Source of the DNA: Breviolum minutum Mf 1.05b.01 | Lineage: Eukaryota; Sar; Dinophyceae; Suessiales; Symbiodiniaceae | Direction: 5' to 3' | Length of the DNA: 64,000 nt | NCBI GenBank assembly: GCA_000507305.1 | Contig: DF239135.1 | Coordinates: forward strand, 62,001-126,000 | Shown: positions 41,883 through 52,320 of the stretch, one piece after another | Numbering within the stretch: the stretch's first letter is position 1 | Layout of the letters: every line of letters begins with the position of its first letter | Notes under the pieces: model-generated | Database searches by the model: none | What the model saw: only the letters and a program-made list of their open reading frames with translations | Told to the model about the DNA's origin: nothing | Made by a program: the position numbers and the translations under genes

Positions 41883-41999
41883 TACACCCCTGAAAATGAA
41901 CATGTTGACATGTTGATGCTTAAAAGTATCCAATTGAAAAGGAAAATCATCTGAACCAAATCTCCATTTTTGGGTTAAATGTTAGTTTTCGGGAGTGTA
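41883..41999. mobile_element. D-related element (TACACCC type)
   Basis: TACACCCCTGAAAATGAACA to ATGTTAGTTTTCGGGAGTGT. Confidence 0.75.
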
Positions 42000-42521
42000 C
42001 CAGGATTCTACACCAAATCTTTGTGTTTTTCCGGGTTGGTGGAGTGTAACTTCCAGAATCACGCGAGCAAAGTCGATAGAAGACCTTAGAGTTTCTTGCA
42101 AAATTGCCAACCACATTAGTCAATGAAATGTGTTGTTGGACGAAGGCATGCTAAATGAGATAGATGTACTTGTATGTTCATTGATATCTTTATGTTTGAG
42201 TCTTACAAGTTCATTTTGTTACACAGTTCAACTTTCATGGTCTCCTTGAGCTTTGGTATTCTGATGGGTATGTTGAGGAAATCGCTTGCTTCCCCCCCCC
42301 CACCCCTTTCCACAAACACATAGTAGCTCAAAAGAAGTGGAAAAAAGTGAAGACTAGGAACTTCCGGCCAAGAAAATAAAAGAAGAGCTTGCTGGTCATT
42401 AGAAACCCTTCGATGCAAGCTATTTGACTTTGAATGCCTGAGCAAGCATTTCTATCCTGCCAAAATGGCCAAACAATTCTGGTTTTAGGATTGGGAACTC
42501 ATCACAATATTGTGCATGTAT

Positions 42522-42637
42522 CTGGGCAAATTATATCGTCCAAAAACAGCCAGGTTGGTCACCTTAAAATTGTGGATATAGCAAGGGAATCCCCTCAAAA
42601 TCCCCGTAATTCAGGTTTAGGAATTACAGTAATTTGC
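42522..42637. mobile_element. J-family element
   Basis: ATCTGGGCAAATTATATCGT at the left and TTCAGGTTTAGGAATTACAG at the right. Confidence 0.5.
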
Positions 42638-42760
42638 CAACAAATCATGTTTTTAACTCATCAAGGTTTAACATCCCAAAATTGCCAAAGTTGCAGTCCT
42701 TTGACTGAGGCGTGAAGTTCATGAAGGACTTACGTTTGATGGTGAAAGGTCTTGTTGCAG

Positions 42761-42949
42761 GTGCTTGGGGTATGGGAGTCCTATGACCGCTCGGGTTTTC
42801 GGGTTTCCCCTTTCCATGTTGTGTGTAACCAAACAGCTGGTGATTAGAGAGATGTTCGAGGGAATTCAACAAAAAGGGGAACCATTAAACGGAGCTGCCA
42901 GCAGTTTCACCCGCATCCTAGCGGGCCTAGTATCTACCCAATGATTCTG
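42761..42949 (+). CDS. coding-like segment, frame not settled
   Basis: Follows GTCTTGTTGCAG. One frame is open for 62 codons (CLGYGSPMTARVFGFPLSML, CVTKQLVIREMFEGIQQKGE, PLNGAASSFTRILAGLVSTQ) to TGA. A shorter frame reads VLGVWESYDRSGFRVSPFHV and ends at a GTGTGT donor; its Y-D-R-S-G-F-R-V is EF-hand-like but lacks the terminal Glu. The longer frame is favoured by length. Confidence 0.4.
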
Positions 42950-43689
42950 AGCACTTTGACAACATATAAGCCACGCTTAAATCCGTTCTATGTTCAAGCA
43001 GTTTTACTAGTAGCACTTTTTTGGTACAAGAAATGAATTATCAAGATACTTCCAATACCTTCAGAACGTTACCTTCCAGCACTTGGTTGGTTAGTCTTTG
43101 GTATTTAAAAACAGATCCCCTAAACCGGTGATGAATTGGATTGGCACCCTGCTGGTCATTTGAAAAGGCGGCAGTTTCACCCAAAAAAAATGGAGGAATT
43201 TTTTGAACCCCCAAGTCATGGAGGTGGATGGAAAATTCACCTATGATGGATGATTTTCCGGATTGAAACATTGGGTGGGTGAATTTTTAGCTTCAAAAAA
43301 ATGTGAATTTTCAGGGGGAAACCCGCAGGGTTTCCGATGAATGTGCCTTTGTTTGGGAGGGTTGGCTAAACATCACGTTGAGAGGCTCAAAAAGATGAGA
43401 CTTTACCTGTTTTGTGATATCTTCAACCCAGAAATCTAACATAGATACCAACAATTGCCATGGTTTTTCAGGGAGTTATTAACCTTTGAAAAAATCCATC
43501 ATTTTGGGTATCCAGCCGTTAGTTTTTTGGGGGGCAAAGAGGGACATATAGTAAATGTATAGTTGGTTGGAAGACTAAAAGCCCATTTTATTTCTATTTT
43601 TGATTCTCCAGCTTTTTCAGGTGGGCTGTTCTTGGTGTTAGATTTTGGGGGCCCGGCAGGGGTTTCGGGGGAAAAACTCCTCCTCGACT

Positions 43690-43766
43690 CCAGCCAGTGT
43701 GTCCAAACTTGGGATCTGGTCGAACCAATGTTTCGTTGCCTGTTGCTTCATAAGGAAGATTCGTGA
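43690..43766 (+). CDS. possible coding segment
   Basis: The frame reads SSQCVQTWDLVEPMFRCLLL then HKEDS. An alternative frame is open. An F element begins just downstream. Confidence 0.25.
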
Positions 43767-43773
43767 TACGTCG

Positions 43774-43902
43774 TTGATGGTTCAGAAATCCGGGATTCAC
43801 TCACCAGTTGAGGGAAAGGTAGTTGAAATCCCATGAATTTTAGAAGTTTTTTGAAACATCGCAGGTGGTTAGCCGGATTTCTGAACCATCAACAGTAGAA
43901 TT
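43774..43902. mobile_element. F-family inverted-repeat element
   Basis: CGTTGATGGTTCAGAAATCC to GGATTTCTGAACCATCAACA, with CACCAGTTGAGGGAAAGGTA inside. Near-perfect 20-bp termini. Confidence 0.85.
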
Positions 43903-44320
43903 CCAGTAACCTCAAAACATCACACCAGTTCTATGGAGTTTAAGCATGTAGTCTAGTCCACTTCCAATAGGGGACCTCATTTCTTTAGCTTTAGGGAAAA
44001 ATTGACCCACCAAAATGACAACATGTCCAGCCCGAAACTGGTATTGTTTGACAAGGAAGGACTCTAGAAATTGTCGTTTCCTTCTCCCTTACAGTATTTC
44101 TGCAGTTGCTCCAACCTGGTTATTTCTTGTTGTATCTTGGGTCTTTTTTGTGAGTTTGGGGCCTCTTCTCTGGTGAAAAATTCCTCGAGCCATCCAAGGG
44201 TCCATCGAAAAAACAGATCCAACCAACAGAAATATCATGAAACCTCAGACCTTGAGGTTGTAAATCCTCACCCCATTTCAAAGCTGGAATTTTGAATTTT
44301 TGATAGTGAATGATTATCAT

Positions 44321-44411
44321 CTGGGTGGTGGCAACTCAAAGATCTTTTAATGTTCACCCCGAAATTTGGGGAAGATTCTCATTTTTCAAAGGGGTTGAAA
44401 CCACCAACTAG
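44321..44411 (+). mobile_element. A-family MITE-like element
   Basis: CTGGGTGGTGGCAACTCAAA to GAAACCACCAACTAG, flanked by TCAT on both sides. Internally shortened. Confidence 0.9.
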
Positions 44412-44501
44412 TCATCCAAAAATTTGCCCCGAAACTTCAAAGTCATCAGAAAATTTTCAGCGCCAAAAAAGTCATCCTCTCCATGGGTTTTTCTTCCAAC
44501 C

Positions 44502-44625
44502 AACGGAGCCAAAGTTTCCGTCGAACGGCTTCGCGAAAGGTGTAAAGACCTTGACCTTGGCGTTTGCACTACTTTTTGCTGTTCTCTATGACGCTTGGAA
44601 TGGATGGTTTTTTTTGCCTGTTTTT
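44502..44625 (+). CDS. coding-like segment, two frames
   Basis: One frame reads NGAKVSVERLRERCKDLDLG; the other reads GVKTLTLAFALLFAVLYDAW, a hydrophobic helix that would suit a channel transmembrane segment. Neither is fixed by splice sites. Confidence 0.3.
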
Positions 44626-45080
44626 TTTCCAATAAAAGGCAGAGGGGTTGGTTGGTAGTTTTTTGTCCGTGACTTGTAAGAGTGTTGAAGATAATACAGG
44701 ATGATGTTTGTCAAGTATATCCTAGACTGAATGAGAGGATGTGATACCATTGTATTTTTTTTCCTGGACGGTGCTAAATGATGAGCAAACGAGCAATGGA
44801 TGACCATTTTCCCTAGTAATGATGGGCAAATGAGCAACAAGATGGGGGTTGAGCACCAATCAGTTTATTTGATGCTGTTTTGAAGCTTGATATGCATACG
44901 TATACTGTATAGGTATATTTCCTTACATTTCCTGGATACATCTATTAACACGATATGCTTCATGTATATGTATACTTACTCGGTGTATATGTATACGTAT
45001 ACACTTGCAAGTATGTACTAGATGTACACGTGCATGTTTTTGCAATCAAGACAGAACAAATGACAGGCCTTTGCTGCTGA

Positions 45081-45187
45081 ATGCAACTCTTGACTTTTGT
45101 GGTCGATGACTTCCGTTCCCCGTCAACCCCACATGTTCACATGGGCTGCCCACTTGAGCTTCCTGGCCCCCCAACACCTCCCCTTGC
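45081..45187 (+). CDS. short coding exon with strong donor
   Basis: From an ATG the frame reads MQLLTFVVDDFRSPSTPHVH then MGCPLELPGPPTPPL, ending at CCTTGC|GTAAGT, a near-consensus donor. Pro-rich C-terminal part. It marks the start of a GC-richer block reaching to about 47.9 kb. It may be a first exon, spliced to something in or beyond the 291-codon frame. No family recognised. Confidence 0.45.
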
Positions 45188-45226
45188 GTAAGTCAGGGAT
45201 CCGGCCAAGGGTGCCTCTTCAACGCG

Positions 45227-46102
45227 ATGAGTAAGGTGAAGTCAAAGAATAGCTGCCCCTCATGGATTAATCCTATTCCCGGGCTGTCAAGCAGCCGAGG
45301 TTCCGTGCAATCTAAGGTTCCAGAGTCCTCTGTCACAGATTGGATTGCACCGCCTGCCATTGAAACCACACACGTACACCTGCAACCGCAGTTTTCTGCG
45401 GACAAGTCCAGTCTGCCAGAAAAAGTTGATTGCGCTACGTATCGGAGAGGAAAAAGACAAACCCGGGCCTCGGCATATCTCAACTTTAACAGAAACTGTG
45501 GAGGTGCCGCTGGCGCGTGGAGAGTGCATCGTGAAACATCGTTCCATGCTGACACTACTTGCCTTCAAGAAGTTTGTATGTGTGAAAAGGAACGGGCCTG
45601 GTTTAAACGGCATTGCAACATGAAAACCTACGCTTGTCATGGCATCTTAGGTTGTTCGGTGCCCGCGGAGATCAATGGCACCGGACAGGGAGAGCGACCG
45701 ACAGGGAAGTTTGGACGGTCTATTTTGGAGGACACCCGCCCTTCAATGGGGCCATACGGCCCTGAAGTGAAGGCCCCAAGAGCGACCCAGTCAATGCCAC
45801 GCGGATTTGAATCCACCAGTCCGGTGAAGCCGCGCAGCCTGCGTGTGGCCCGTTTCATTGGAGGGCGCTCCATTGTTGCCTCCATCATTGCACGAGACAT
45901 GGGGGAACAGAGGTTGCCTAAAAGCAACAAATGCCATGCTCGCGTTGCGCAATGTTCTAGCGGCTCTTTGAAAAAATGTGATGCTGTAGGCTTCCTGCGC
46001 GTTTCAGGTGTCACTTTTCCAGTTGTGTCCACCCCGCACATTTCAGATACCACACCTTCATGTTTCAGTTTTCGTGGAAAAAGATTTCAACCAGAAACTT
46101 GA
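45227..46102 (+). CDS. long open frame (291 codons) of unknown nature
   Basis: The longest frame in the window: ATG to TGA with no stop over 876 bp. Segments include MSKVKSKNSCPSWINPIPGL, VKPRSLRVARFIGGRSIVAS and GVTFPVVSTPHISDTTPSCF. G+C is higher than in the flanks. A second + frame (45345-45623) and two minus frames (45287-45640, 45637-46053) are also open over much of it, so reading direction is not proven. No transmembrane run, signal peptide or known motif. It could be a single-exon gene, a mobile-element frame or chance in GC-richer DNA. Confidence 0.35.
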   Translation: MSKVKSKNSCPSWINPIPGLSSSRGSVQSKVPESSVTDWIAPPAIETTHVHLQPQFSADKSSLPEKVDCATYRRGKRQTRASAYLNFNRNCGGAAGAWRVHRETSFHADTTCLQEVCMCEKERAWFKRHCNMKTYACHGILGCSVPAEINGTGQGERPTGKFGRSILEDTRPSMGPYGPEVKAPRATQSMPRGFESTSPVKPRSLRVARFIGGRSIVASIIARDMGEQRLPKSNKCHARVAQCSSGSLKKCDAVGFLRVSGVTFPVVSTPHISDTTPSCFSFRGKRFQPET

Positions 46103-46233
46103 AAATGGATTTTGAATGCAGAGACTAAGCAAATGTTTCGGTGACATATCAGGAAGTTCCCGTCGTGGAAAGTTTTCAAACAAAAACTTCAAAACGGATG
46201 GAGACTAAGCAAATAGTTCTGTCACATATCAGG
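46073..46233 (+). repeat. imperfect tandem duplication, 70-80 bp units
   Basis: Unit 1 (46073-46153) and unit 2 (46164-46233) both run CGTGGAAA, TTCAA..AAACTT, GAGACTAAGCAAAT, then ACATATCAGG. The first unit covers the end of the 291-codon frame and its stop. Confidence 0.75.
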
Positions 46234-46455
46234 CGTCTCTTGTTTGTGACAGCATTACTGCTTGTCCTTGCAGGAAAGCCGGCACATGGCACCCCAAGGA
46301 TCCCAAGGAAAAAGTTGCTAGTGCTACAACAAGTTTCATGTTCAGGTTGTGGTTTGTTGCTGTTTTTTGTTGCTACACAACGTTACAAACGCATGGCAGT
46401 GGACACGCAAAACACGGTGTGTAACAACGAAAACACGTCCTCCAAAAACGGGTAA
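46141..46455 (+). CDS. open frame with possible signal-like segment
   Basis: A 104-codon frame with a hydrophobic run, RRLLFVTALLLVLAGKPAHG, that looks like a signal peptide, then KKLLVLQQVSCSGCGLLLFF. The start lies in the tandem duplication. No splice or homology support; possibly chance. Confidence 0.25.
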   Translation: MTYQEVPVVESFQTKTSKRMETKQIVLSHIRRLLFVTALLLVLAGKPAHGTPRIPRKKLLVLQQVSCSGCGLLLFFVATQRYKRMAVDTQNTVCNNENTSSKNG

Positions 46456-46765
46456 GGTAAGTGCACATCGGACATGCTGAAAGGCCCAACAGGTAAGTAT
46501 AAACCATGCTTTGTAAAGGCGCACAAATACTGTCCAAGGCAAAACAATAAAATGAACAAACACCTCGTGAGTGTGTCGTGTGCGTGTGCATGTGCGTGCG
46601 CCGCGTTCATGTGTGCGCGTGGACGCGTAATTGATTGATAAAGCGCGGTATTGTCTCCACCATGTGATTCACATTTTGCTGGGCTAAGTTTTGCGCTTTG
46701 AATGCTGTTGTTTATTTGATACCACCAGTCACGCAACAAAATGGCGGACACTGACCGGGCACACA

Positions 46766-47890
46766 TGAAGCGATGCATCCAGCTGCACGGGAGTGCCAGG
46801 ACCTGAGACAGATTGAAAATACACTTGCTAGACTTGAAAACGGGCCGCAGCGTTTCTTGCCTTACGGGCAAGCAACAGTGCCAAAGGAACCTGACGGAGA
46901 ATAGCCGCCACAAGCTTGGCAGCATGAAGCACTGCTCCATGTGTGGCTTCATGTGGTCGTTGATGCGGCAGCATGTCCGCAGTGGCGAAGTCGCAGAGGG
47001 GGAGGAGGATATGGAGGATCGCTTAGGCAGTGCGGTGAGCAGATGTATTATTCAGGTCCAGATGCAGTGGCAGGATCATCATGCTGGCTACGCGTGCCAT
47101 GGGCGACCATGGAAGGTGCACCACGGGCAACATCTAAGCTGCTTTTCAGCGTGAAAAAGTGCCTCATCACACAGGGCATCAACACATCATTGCCCGAAGC
47201 TCTCAGTGTTGATGGCCAAGTACTTCACACTTCGCCACGGTGGCAGCCAGCTCACACAATTAATGCTCTGCAAACTGCATCTTGTGCTCCAATTATGCTC
47301 CTTGCTGTGGTTAACCGCCGGGATTAATCCATAGCCGCTCAAAATGCTAGCTCCGGATCAAGCCCAGTCCCACAAAGGATCAATGTGGATGCTACAAGCG
47401 GATGCAGCCTGCGGATTGGTATCAAATGTTCCTGCAGTGGTGGGATGCACAACATCGCAAATTGCACGTGCGGGAATTGGAACGGACTGTAAGAATCTGC
47501 GCCCCGGGCTTGGGCGTGCGCTATCACCAGATACCGTGGAACTAGTAGCCAGGAATATAGAAGATCTGATATGCTTCAGGTTGCTTCAACACCAATCACC
47601 TCCAGAGTTTGCCGCTCCAAACCATTGGGTCATTGGCCATCAGGGACACCTGACGTGTTGTCAAGATCTGTCAAGCCTGCACCTCACTCCCATCAAGGTT
47701 TGACTTTTGAATGTGTTTCACAAATCCGTATTTACATACCCGCTACGCGACAGGATTTGCCAACCATTGATATTTGTGAGAGAAAACGTACCATGCATAT
47801 ACGTTTTTTTTTGCTCCGTTTTGTTTGGTTGTCCATGTTTTTGTTTTCAACGCCTAGGTGATCTCGGGATTTGCCACTATTACAGCTGCT
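46766..47890 (+). pseudogene. coding-like frame broken by in-frame stops
   Basis: A single frame reads ECQDLRQIENTLARLENGPQ then RFLPYGQATVPKEPDGE, a TAG (near 46905), GPDAVAGSSCWLRVPWATME and GINTSLPEALSVDGQVLHTS, a TAA (47325), then after another TAA (near 47488) SKPLGHWPSGTPDVLSRSVK. Another frame in between reads RMQPADWYQMFLQWWDAQHR then KLHVRELERTVRICAPGLG. Coding character with three stops and a likely frame shift fits a decayed gene or retroelement. No reverse transcriptase, integrase or transposase motif is recognisable. Confidence 0.4.
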
Positions 47891-48230
47891 TGGTGCGTGT
47901 TATTTTGTTCAATGGTTCGTACGTGGTGAGCCGTGCAGTTTTCCATAGTATTGCTATGTTGGACGGAGGGCAAGCTCCCAGACTTGTTTGGGCGGGGAAA
48001 ACAGGTTCTGTTCATCCAAGCAACCATATTTTTGGGATGATTCATATGGAAAGGTTTTTGAGAATGAAAGGGCGTTTTTGAGATTTCTCCCATCGCCCCT
48101 GAAGCTGTTGACAGAATTTCAAGTTTGCAATGCAGACCATTCCGAAATTGAATTGATTGAAATAAGTACCTTCCTGGAAATTGAAATGTCCCATCCAAGG
48201 CACTCTTGAAAACGATCTTCTTTTTCTTAC

Positions 48231-48384
48231 AGTGGGACGTGTTAGGTTTGTGGAGGGTAACTTTTCACAAATGGAACACGTGGAACTTTGCCAGCATTCT
48301 ATCGCAACCCAATGCAACCCAAACCACGAAATTCCGCGAAATGGTGGTCAATATCTTCAGCATCTTCTCATCTTCGGGGATTGA
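48231..48384 (+). CDS. coding exon, frame not settled
   Basis: Strong acceptor TTTTTCTTACAG; donor GATTGAG|GTGGGA. In phase 0 it reads WDVLGLWRVTFHKWNTWNFA then SILSQPNATQTTKFREMVVN and IFSIFSSSGIE. An alternative frame reads RVRFVEGNFSQMEHVELCQH then SIATQCNPNHEIPRNGGQYL but ends in a stop before the donor. No family recognised. Confidence 0.5.
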
Positions 48385-48531
48385 GGTGGGAAATGATCCC
48401 AAAACTCAAGCAGTTGCTTTGGATGGATATTTTCACAACATCCCTGCGTCGATGTTTACAGCTTTCCGGTGCTATACAGGAGCCTTTTCGTTTTTTTTTT
48501 CGGAGGAGAGCCAAGGGTAAATGGGTAACAT

Positions 48532-48645
48532 CTGCACCCCTGAAAATTATTCCCATTGCAAGCTGAAAAATCACAATTGTTCGTAAGGAGAGACTTCTTC
48601 AAATGGTTGGTGTTCCATTGTCATGTTCATTTTCTGGGGTGTAAC
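48532..48645. mobile_element. D-related element (GGCAAGCTG type)
   Basis: CACCCCTGAAAATTATTCCC to CATGTTCATTTTCTGGGGTG. Shares ATTGCAAGCTGAAAAATCAC with 50849. Confidence 0.6.
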
Positions 48646-49274
48646 ATCTAAGTTCTAAGTTAACGAAAGGTGGCGAGTGCTTGGGGTCAGTGTTGGCAAA
48701 TTTTGCAAAGTCATGGGGTGTCAATTGTTTTTGTCATTGTGAAATGATTACTGTTCCTCTGATGGTCTATATAGGAATGTTGTTTTTTGTGTTAATTTGA
48801 TTTTTTTCACAAGAAGTTTCCTTTACACGGTGACCACTAAACCATGAGTATGGGAAGATGGGTGCCATGTTTGCATTGTGTTTCTGAAAAACGGGTATGA
48901 AAACCCGCAGATGGGTTACTTGACATTGTGAAAAAGAAGCAATGATCAGCCTTGAGAAATGGTCCTCAAGTATCCTGTGTCGAAAATTTATTTTCCGCAA
49001 TAAAAGCGTGTAAATGTTTTCAAAATATATAGGTCACACACACACAAATTTCAGATATTTTTCAGTGTGCAAGATGTTTTTAGTCTCGTGCTTTTGGGAT
49101 CCCATGATAATGGATGTTGCAGGATTTTTATGTGTCGAAAGTGAAACCTTTGACAGAACCACTGTTTTAAGTGTTTACCTGTTCAGAGGCATCTTCTAAG
49201 TGAACAGCAAGCCGATTAAAATGCGTCCAAATAAAAGGTGAACTAATCCTTGGTGTTGACACTGTTTGTTTCCA

Positions 49275-49440
49275 GGGTGGGAAAATTTTCCCCAGCAACA
49301 ATACCTGTCAACTCAGGAGAATGTATCAACGAGGCTGGTCAACCAATTCCTCATATATTGGCAGAACAATTTGGACTTCCTTTCATCTTGGCCTTTGTCG
49401 CAACTGGGCTTCAACTGGTTGATATTGACCAAACATGGCT
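49275..49440 (+). CDS. coding-like exon, frame not settled
   Basis: Follows TTGTTTCCAG. Frames read GKFSPATIPVNSGECINEAG then QPIPHILAEQFGLPFILAFV, or WENFPQQQYLSTQENVSTRL. The first ends in a hydrophobic segment and has the better codon balance. Confidence 0.35.
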
Positions 49441-49876
49441 GGTTGGTTGGGTCGTTTTTGATGTGTGCTGGTAAAGATGCCCCAGAATTTTCTTGTGTTG
49501 CCTACAACAGTGTTTCGTGTGGTTTTTTTGTGGCAACAAATCTAACATAAGATCTGCAGAGTTTTCTCACATTTTTTCTGAAACATTTCAAATGACGAAC
49601 AAAAAACACATCGAAAATTTTTTAGAGGTTTAGCACCCTTCACATCGAAACGACCGCCTTTTTTCTGGGGTGGTAAATTTATTGTTGGAAGTTTGAGGCG
49701 AGCTATATGTTGGTTACCATGGGAATTTTCAATGTGATCCTGGCGGTGCCTTGGATGACTTGCAGCCGCAGATGATGGCCTGAAGGTGGCCTGAAAGTGG
49801 CCCCAAAGTTGGGTACTACTGGGGGAACCCTAAGGATTCCTAGGGGGGATTGGGAAACCTTAGGGAAGATTTGTTT

Positions 49877-49989
49877 TTAGGTGGTGGCAACTCAAATGTT
49901 TCTTATTTTCACCCCGGTCCACATTGGGAAATGACCCAATTTGATGAGCATATTTTTTTGAAATGGGTTGGTGAAAAACCACCACCTAG
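49877..49989 (+). mobile_element. A-family MITE-like element
   Basis: TTAGGTGGTGGCAACTCAAA to GAAAAACCACCACCTAG. Confidence 0.8.
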
Positions 49990-50160
49990 TAGTTCGGTTC
50001 TTTTTACACAGATATAAATCTGTGTTCTTTGACTATGTGCCCATTTTTTGTTGATTTTTTGTTCTGTGTTTTTTGTCGGATATTGTTTTTTGAACTCCAC
50101 GAATGTGGTTTTTGTTCCTCTCACCTTTTTTTCGAATCCATCCTGCTTCGCAATACTAAG

Positions 50161-50281
50161 GTCTATGTGGATATCACCATGCGTGCGGCCAAGGAAAATG
50201 ATGCCACTACCGCGGAACAATATAGTCGTGAATCGGTACGCATTGCGCGTACCACACGAGAACTCTTGAAGAAGTTCGCAG
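50161..50281 (+). CDS. coding exon of unrecognised protein
   Basis: Follows CGCAATACTAAG and ends at TCGCAG|GTGCAT: 40 codons plus 1 nt. The product reads VYVDITMRAAKENDATTAEQ then YSRESVRIARTTRELLKKFA, strongly helical, charged and probably coiled-coil-like. A later donor (CTGGAAG|GTTTGA) is possible. One of the most convincing coding stretches by composition. No family recognised. Confidence 0.6.
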
Positions 50282-50368
50282 GTGCATATCATCAGCGTCT
50301 TGGGCTGGAAGGTTTGAGACCTGTTTCGGACCATTTTTGGATGTGTTTTTGGGGAGCTCCGAAAGTCA

Positions 50369-50467
50369 CTGGGTGGTGGTTTCAAATATTTTGTAATTTT
50401 CATCCCTACTTGGTGAAACGATCCAATTTGACTAATATTTTTCAGATAGGTTGAAACTACCAACTAG
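50369..50467 (+). mobile_element. A-family MITE-like element
   Basis: CTGGGTGGTGGTTTCAAATA to GAAACTACCAACTAG, flanked by GTCA on both sides. Confidence 0.9.
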
Positions 50468-50725
50468 GTCACCATTTTCAAGTGGCATATCTTGATTTTG
50501 AAATAAAAAACTTATTAAAGAAATAGGTTCCACCAAAGAAGACGATCAACCCGTTTTTTGCTGAATGAATTTTAGGGGGGGAACTTTTGGAAGATACATC
50601 CAATATTTTGCGAGGTAGTGTACCAGCCCATGTGAGCTACTGAGGTCACTTGACGTCACACCGAATATTTTAGTAAGAGAATTCCTCAAAGGTTTGTGGG
50701 GTTCAGGTGTAAGATTACACCCTAG

Positions 50726-50829
50726 AAAATTAACGGCTGGGGTCCGAAAAATTGAAGGCGTTTTTTCAGATGATGTTCCTTGTCAACTAGGTGATGTTTA
50801 GGTTCCAGCTGTTAATTTTTCAAGGTATA
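50726..50829. mobile_element. D-related element (TACACCC type)
   Basis: TACACCCTAGAAAATTAACG to GCTGTTAATTTTTCAAGGTA. Confidence 0.7.
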
Positions 50830-50848
50830 AATCCAGGTTTTATGTACC

Positions 50849-50953
50849 TTCCTGAAAACTAACATGGCAAGCTGAAAAAATCACCATGTTCAAATAGGGA
50901 ATACATCTTCAAATGGTTATTGTTCTACTGTCACGTTAGTTTTGCCGGGGTAT
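50849..50953. mobile_element. D-related element (GGCAAGCTG type)
   Basis: TACCTTCCTGAAAACTAACA to CGTTAGTTTTGCCGGGGTA, with GGGAATACATCTTCAAATGG inside. Confidence 0.75.
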
Positions 50954-50999
50954 ATAACATATGATTTTATTATTGTTGGAATAAAACACTTTACACAGG

Positions 51000-51960
51000 T
51001 GTAAGCTTCAGAAATGTAAGGAGGGTGACAGGTGACCTGAATGACTGCGGCTCAGGTTTCAAAATTTAAACGAACCTGACATCGTCAATGCCATCCAAGG
51101 GAGGTCCAAAACAAGGATGTTGGTCCGGATTTCGTGGGGAAAAGTGATGTTGCTGTGAGAGCTGGGGAAATTCAGGAGGCGATATTTTTATATATAATAT
51201 GCATGGATATGTATATGTATATATGTTTTTTATTTATTGTATGTATACATTTATATGTGTGTTTTAATGCATTTATATATACACAACTATTTGTATAGAT
51301 GTATTTACTGCGTCTTTGTTTTTTACCTATACATGTATTATATTATCATATTGGCATGGTTCACCATAGGCGACCCCTCCAAATTCCATGAGACATCGCC
51401 ATTTTTTTTTGGAGTTGTGACCTTTGCAGTTCATCGAGTTGTACATATGAGCGATTTCAATATCATAATATGTGTGTATTCCGGAATGGTACACTTCATA
51501 GGAACATACATCAATACCTTTTTTTTATAGAGACAAATCGTGGATGAAGAAAAGAAAGTGATTCCAAAGTCAATCATGTTGGAAACATACATCTGTGCGT
51601 GTGTGAGCATGTGTGTGTGTGTGTGTGTGTGTGTCACCTTTGCATTAATATATAGTATACGCTCGACTTACAGTATTGTGCAGAGACTACATAATACGTT
51701 TGAACACTTGTCACATCAAAATAGCGGAAAAAATGTACCTTGACAAAGACAAATGAATGGTTCATTGGTGTCTTTGGGCTATGTCCATCATCATATTGAG
51801 CTAGGAACATATTTGCTTCAAATTCAGCCCCTAGGATGATCCAACGTCCCCTTGTGTCAGGGTCGAAATGGCTCCTAGCAAAAGACCATGCAAGAATTTT
51901 TCGCAAAGAATCTACAGGTTTGTAGATTAGATACTGTACACTGGCATCAATGTCACAGGT
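51000..51960. other. no gene supported
   Basis: TA-rich tracts at 51185-51310 and a (GT)n run at 51600-51635. Frames of 60-120 codons have no splice support. Confidence 0.4.
51600..51635. repeat. GT microsatellite
   Basis: (GT)n of about 30 bp. Confidence 0.9.
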
Positions 51961-51972
51961 TTCCTGTACCAA

Positions 51973-52071
51973 TACCTCAATCCTCCAGGGAACGATCACA
52001 TATCTCCCAAAAATGGCATTTTGAAGATGATGTTCCTATTCCCAAGGTGGGATATGTTAGTTCTCTGGTAA
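51973..52071. mobile_element. C-family MITE-like element
   Basis: CCTCCAGGGAACGATCACAT to GATATGTTAGTTCTCTGGTA. It ends 43 bp before the exon at 52115. Confidence 0.75.
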
Positions 52072-52114
52072 CCACGGAGGATTAATATCGAGGGCTCGGC
52101 TGGGCTCTTTACAG

Positions 52115-52184
52115 ACGATGAGATCACAGAAAACGTGTCGATCAACAAGGACAGTCAAAACAAGGGACCCTGGTGTCTACGGAG
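52115..52184 (+). CDS. coding exon of unrecognised protein
   Basis: Acceptor GGGCTCTTTACAG; donor CGGAG|GTTTTC or an earlier CCCTG|GTGTCT. The product reads DEITENVSINKDSQNKGPWC, acidic then basic. Good boundaries. No family recognised. About 140 bp separates it from the next exon at 52321. Confidence 0.5.
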
Positions 52185-52320
52185 GTTTTCGGAGTTGATG
52201 ATTTCCGTATGTTTTTGTGTAGATTAGCCCTTTTTGCAGAGACCCTCAAAAACTCACCTGCACATATATTCAGATGCATGACGTTTACGGGTAATTTTTC
52301 AAAGGAATGATGGAACCAAG

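Noticed and set aside
42775-42830. EF-hand in the segment ESYDRSGFRVS
   Set aside because: The loop lacks the position-12 Glu and the frame is not the longest one open there.
45227-46102. Naming the 291-codon frame as a retroelement protein
   Set aside because: No YxDD, integrase, zinc-knuckle or protease motif is visible, so only an unspecific call is justified.
46383-46952. 189-codon minus frame with His/Ala-rich and hydrophobic parts
   Set aside because: Antisense to a + strand frame with better coding character; the HAHAHA stretch comes from a GTGTGC-type low-complexity tract.
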